Of a stretch of DNA of 6,744 nucleotides, positions 6,009 to 6,744 are shown piece by piece (within the stretch, counting starts at the first letter, position 1; each line of letters starts with the position of its first letter). The position numbers and the translations under genes were made by a program. The notes under the pieces are model-generated. The model saw only the letters and a list, made by a program, of their open reading frames with translations. It was not told the origin of the DNA and ran no database searches. Origin of the DNA: an uncultured Eubacteriales bacterium (GTDB taxonomy: Bacteria; Bacillota; Clostridia; Oscillospirales; Ruminococcaceae); contig ONLC01000152.1 of assembly GCA_900318545.1 (NCBI GenBank), forward strand, positions 1 through 6,744, in the 5' to 3' direction.

Positions 6009-6599
6009 TCATTCTATTGTAAATTCTGCTTCAAGATACCCAAAATTCAGAAAGCCCGAATCATATATTACAGGTACAACTATTTTGTAGTTGCCTGCTT
6101 TTTTTGCATATCCGTTTCTGAAAAACAATGGACGTTGTGCATTTTTTATATTATCAACACCTTCAGGTGACAAACTAACGTCAAATTCTAATTTCTCGCT
6201 ATCGTTAGAATTAGGTCTTGTCATAAGCTTCCATTCTTCTCCATCAAGTCTGTAAAACTCAATTAAATTTGAATTTGCAACATAAGGTGTGTAGACATTT
6301 CCAACGGCAGTACTTGGTTCTCCATTTTTACTCTGATGATCTGTATCACAGTCAAGATTTAAGAAAATTACTGAGCTGTCAGCATATAAAACATCTAAAT
6401 GCCAGCCGCTGAGTTCGGAACTGATGATTTTTTTAGAGAATTTCTTTGAAATATCGATTGTTTCTTCTGTAGTAGTTGTGTTAATTGTTGTTTTAGCAGT
6501 AGCAGAGGTAGTATTTTTAGGTTTAGTTTGTTCAGTAACTGTAGTAGTTGTTGTGACTGACTGTGTTGTTGTTTTTATGTCCGTTTGAAGAGTTGTCAT
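6009..6599 (-). CDS. Thr-rich linker plus C-terminal domain, likely remnant of a secreted protein
   Basis: The 196-aa product starts MTTLQTDIKTTTQSVTTTTT; residues 1-50 are almost only Thr, Ser, Lys, Glu and Pro, an extracellular linker type common in Ruminococcus surface and secreted proteins. Residues ~58-196 look like one beta-rich domain: SGWHLDVLYADSSVIFLNLD, then LIEFYRLDGEEWKLM, then KKAGNYKIVVPVIY and a closing LEAEFTIE. The 'E.Y.ldG.eW' plus 'aGnYkIv...EFtIe' layout resembles bacterial Ig-like domains found in gut Clostridia; this is a pattern judgement and no catalytic motif is seen. There is no signal peptide, lipobox or transmembrane segment. A TAA stands two codons before the ATG (6605-6603), and no Shine-Dalgarno precedes it, so the front of the gene seems to be missing or the frame broken. 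GC is about one third, well below gyrA and guaB. The function is unknown. Confidence 0.6.
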   Translation of the reverse strand: MTTLQTDIKTTTQSVTTTTTVTEQTKPKNTTSATAKTTINTTTTEETIDISKKFSKKIISSELSGWHLDVLYADSSVIFLNLDCDTDHQSKNGEPSTAVGNVYTPYVANSNLIEFYRLDGEEWKLMTRPNSNDSEKLEFDVSLSPEGVDNIKNAQRPLFFRNGYAKKAGNYKIVVPVIYDSGFLNFGYLEAEFTIE

Positions 6600-6744
6600 T
6601 TTTTATATGAAATTAAATTAATATCATTAATTATGTGAAGATTTTTATTTTGTTTTTCAATATGTTATTTTTTAATTAATTAATTAATTTTATTTATTTT
6701 TATTTTTTATTTATTTTTCTAAAGATTATAAATAATTTAAATTT
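6600..6744. other. Extremely AT-rich, low-complexity end region without a gene
   Basis: Only 10 of the 144 bases from 6601 to 6744 are G or C. It contains runs of TTAATTAATTAATTAATT and TTTATTTATTTTT type, and many stops in all frames on both strands. No convincing promoter, ribosome binding site or signal peptide coding sequence can be separated from background here. Confidence 0.8.

Noticed and set aside
6625..6660. Minus-strand TTGAAA ... CATAAT pair and a short frame starting TTG AAA AAC AAA that looks like the start of a signal peptide
   Set aside because: The spacing (19 nt) is poor, and in DNA of ~93% A+T such matches are expected by chance. The short frame stops after nine codons before any hydrophobic core.

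Overview
The window looks like a chromosomal housekeeping segment of a Gram-positive gut or rumen bacterium of the class Clostridia, most likely Ruminococcus or a close relative in the Oscillospiraceae. The reasons are a gyrB / small membrane protein / gyrA order, a clostridial-type GyrA and GyrB sequence, heavy use of AGA for arginine, AGGAG-type ribosome binding sites with TTG starts, and a Thr-rich linker of the kind common in secreted Ruminococcus proteins. The genus is an inference from style and was not confirmed by a search.

Layout. Bases 1-1030 hold the last ~320 codons of gyrB (+), whose frame is broken by an exact 67-bp tandem duplication at 279-412. A 208-aa two-helix membrane protein resembling the YcxB family follows (1045-1671, +), then full-length gyrA (1675-4191, +). 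The three are packed as an operon (14 nt and 3 nt gaps), and the second and third start with TTG. A convergent intergenic gap carries the guaB terminator. guaB (IMP dehydrogenase, 4309-5784, -) follows, read from a strong sigma-A promoter that lies inside a second exact tandem duplication (62 bp, 5826-5949) and is therefore present twice. Beyond it lie a terminator hairpin and a low-GC minus-strand ORF (6009-6599) encoding a Thr-rich linker plus a probable beta-sandwich domain, with no signal peptide and no ribosome binding site. The last 145 bases are ~93% A+T with no recognisable gene.

Function. GyrB and GyrA form the A2B2 DNA gyrase. GuaB supplies guanine nucleotides. The linker ORF looks like the rear part of a secreted protein.

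No clearly new system is visible. The most notable signals are the two exact two-copy tandem duplications of similar size, one inactivating an essential gene and one doubling a promoter. They are either assembly artefacts or a striking pair of mutations. Next come an alanine in place of the quinolone-contact serine of GyrA, the conserved-looking membrane protein inside the gyrase operon, and the apparently 5'-truncated secreted protein next to AT-rich DNA.
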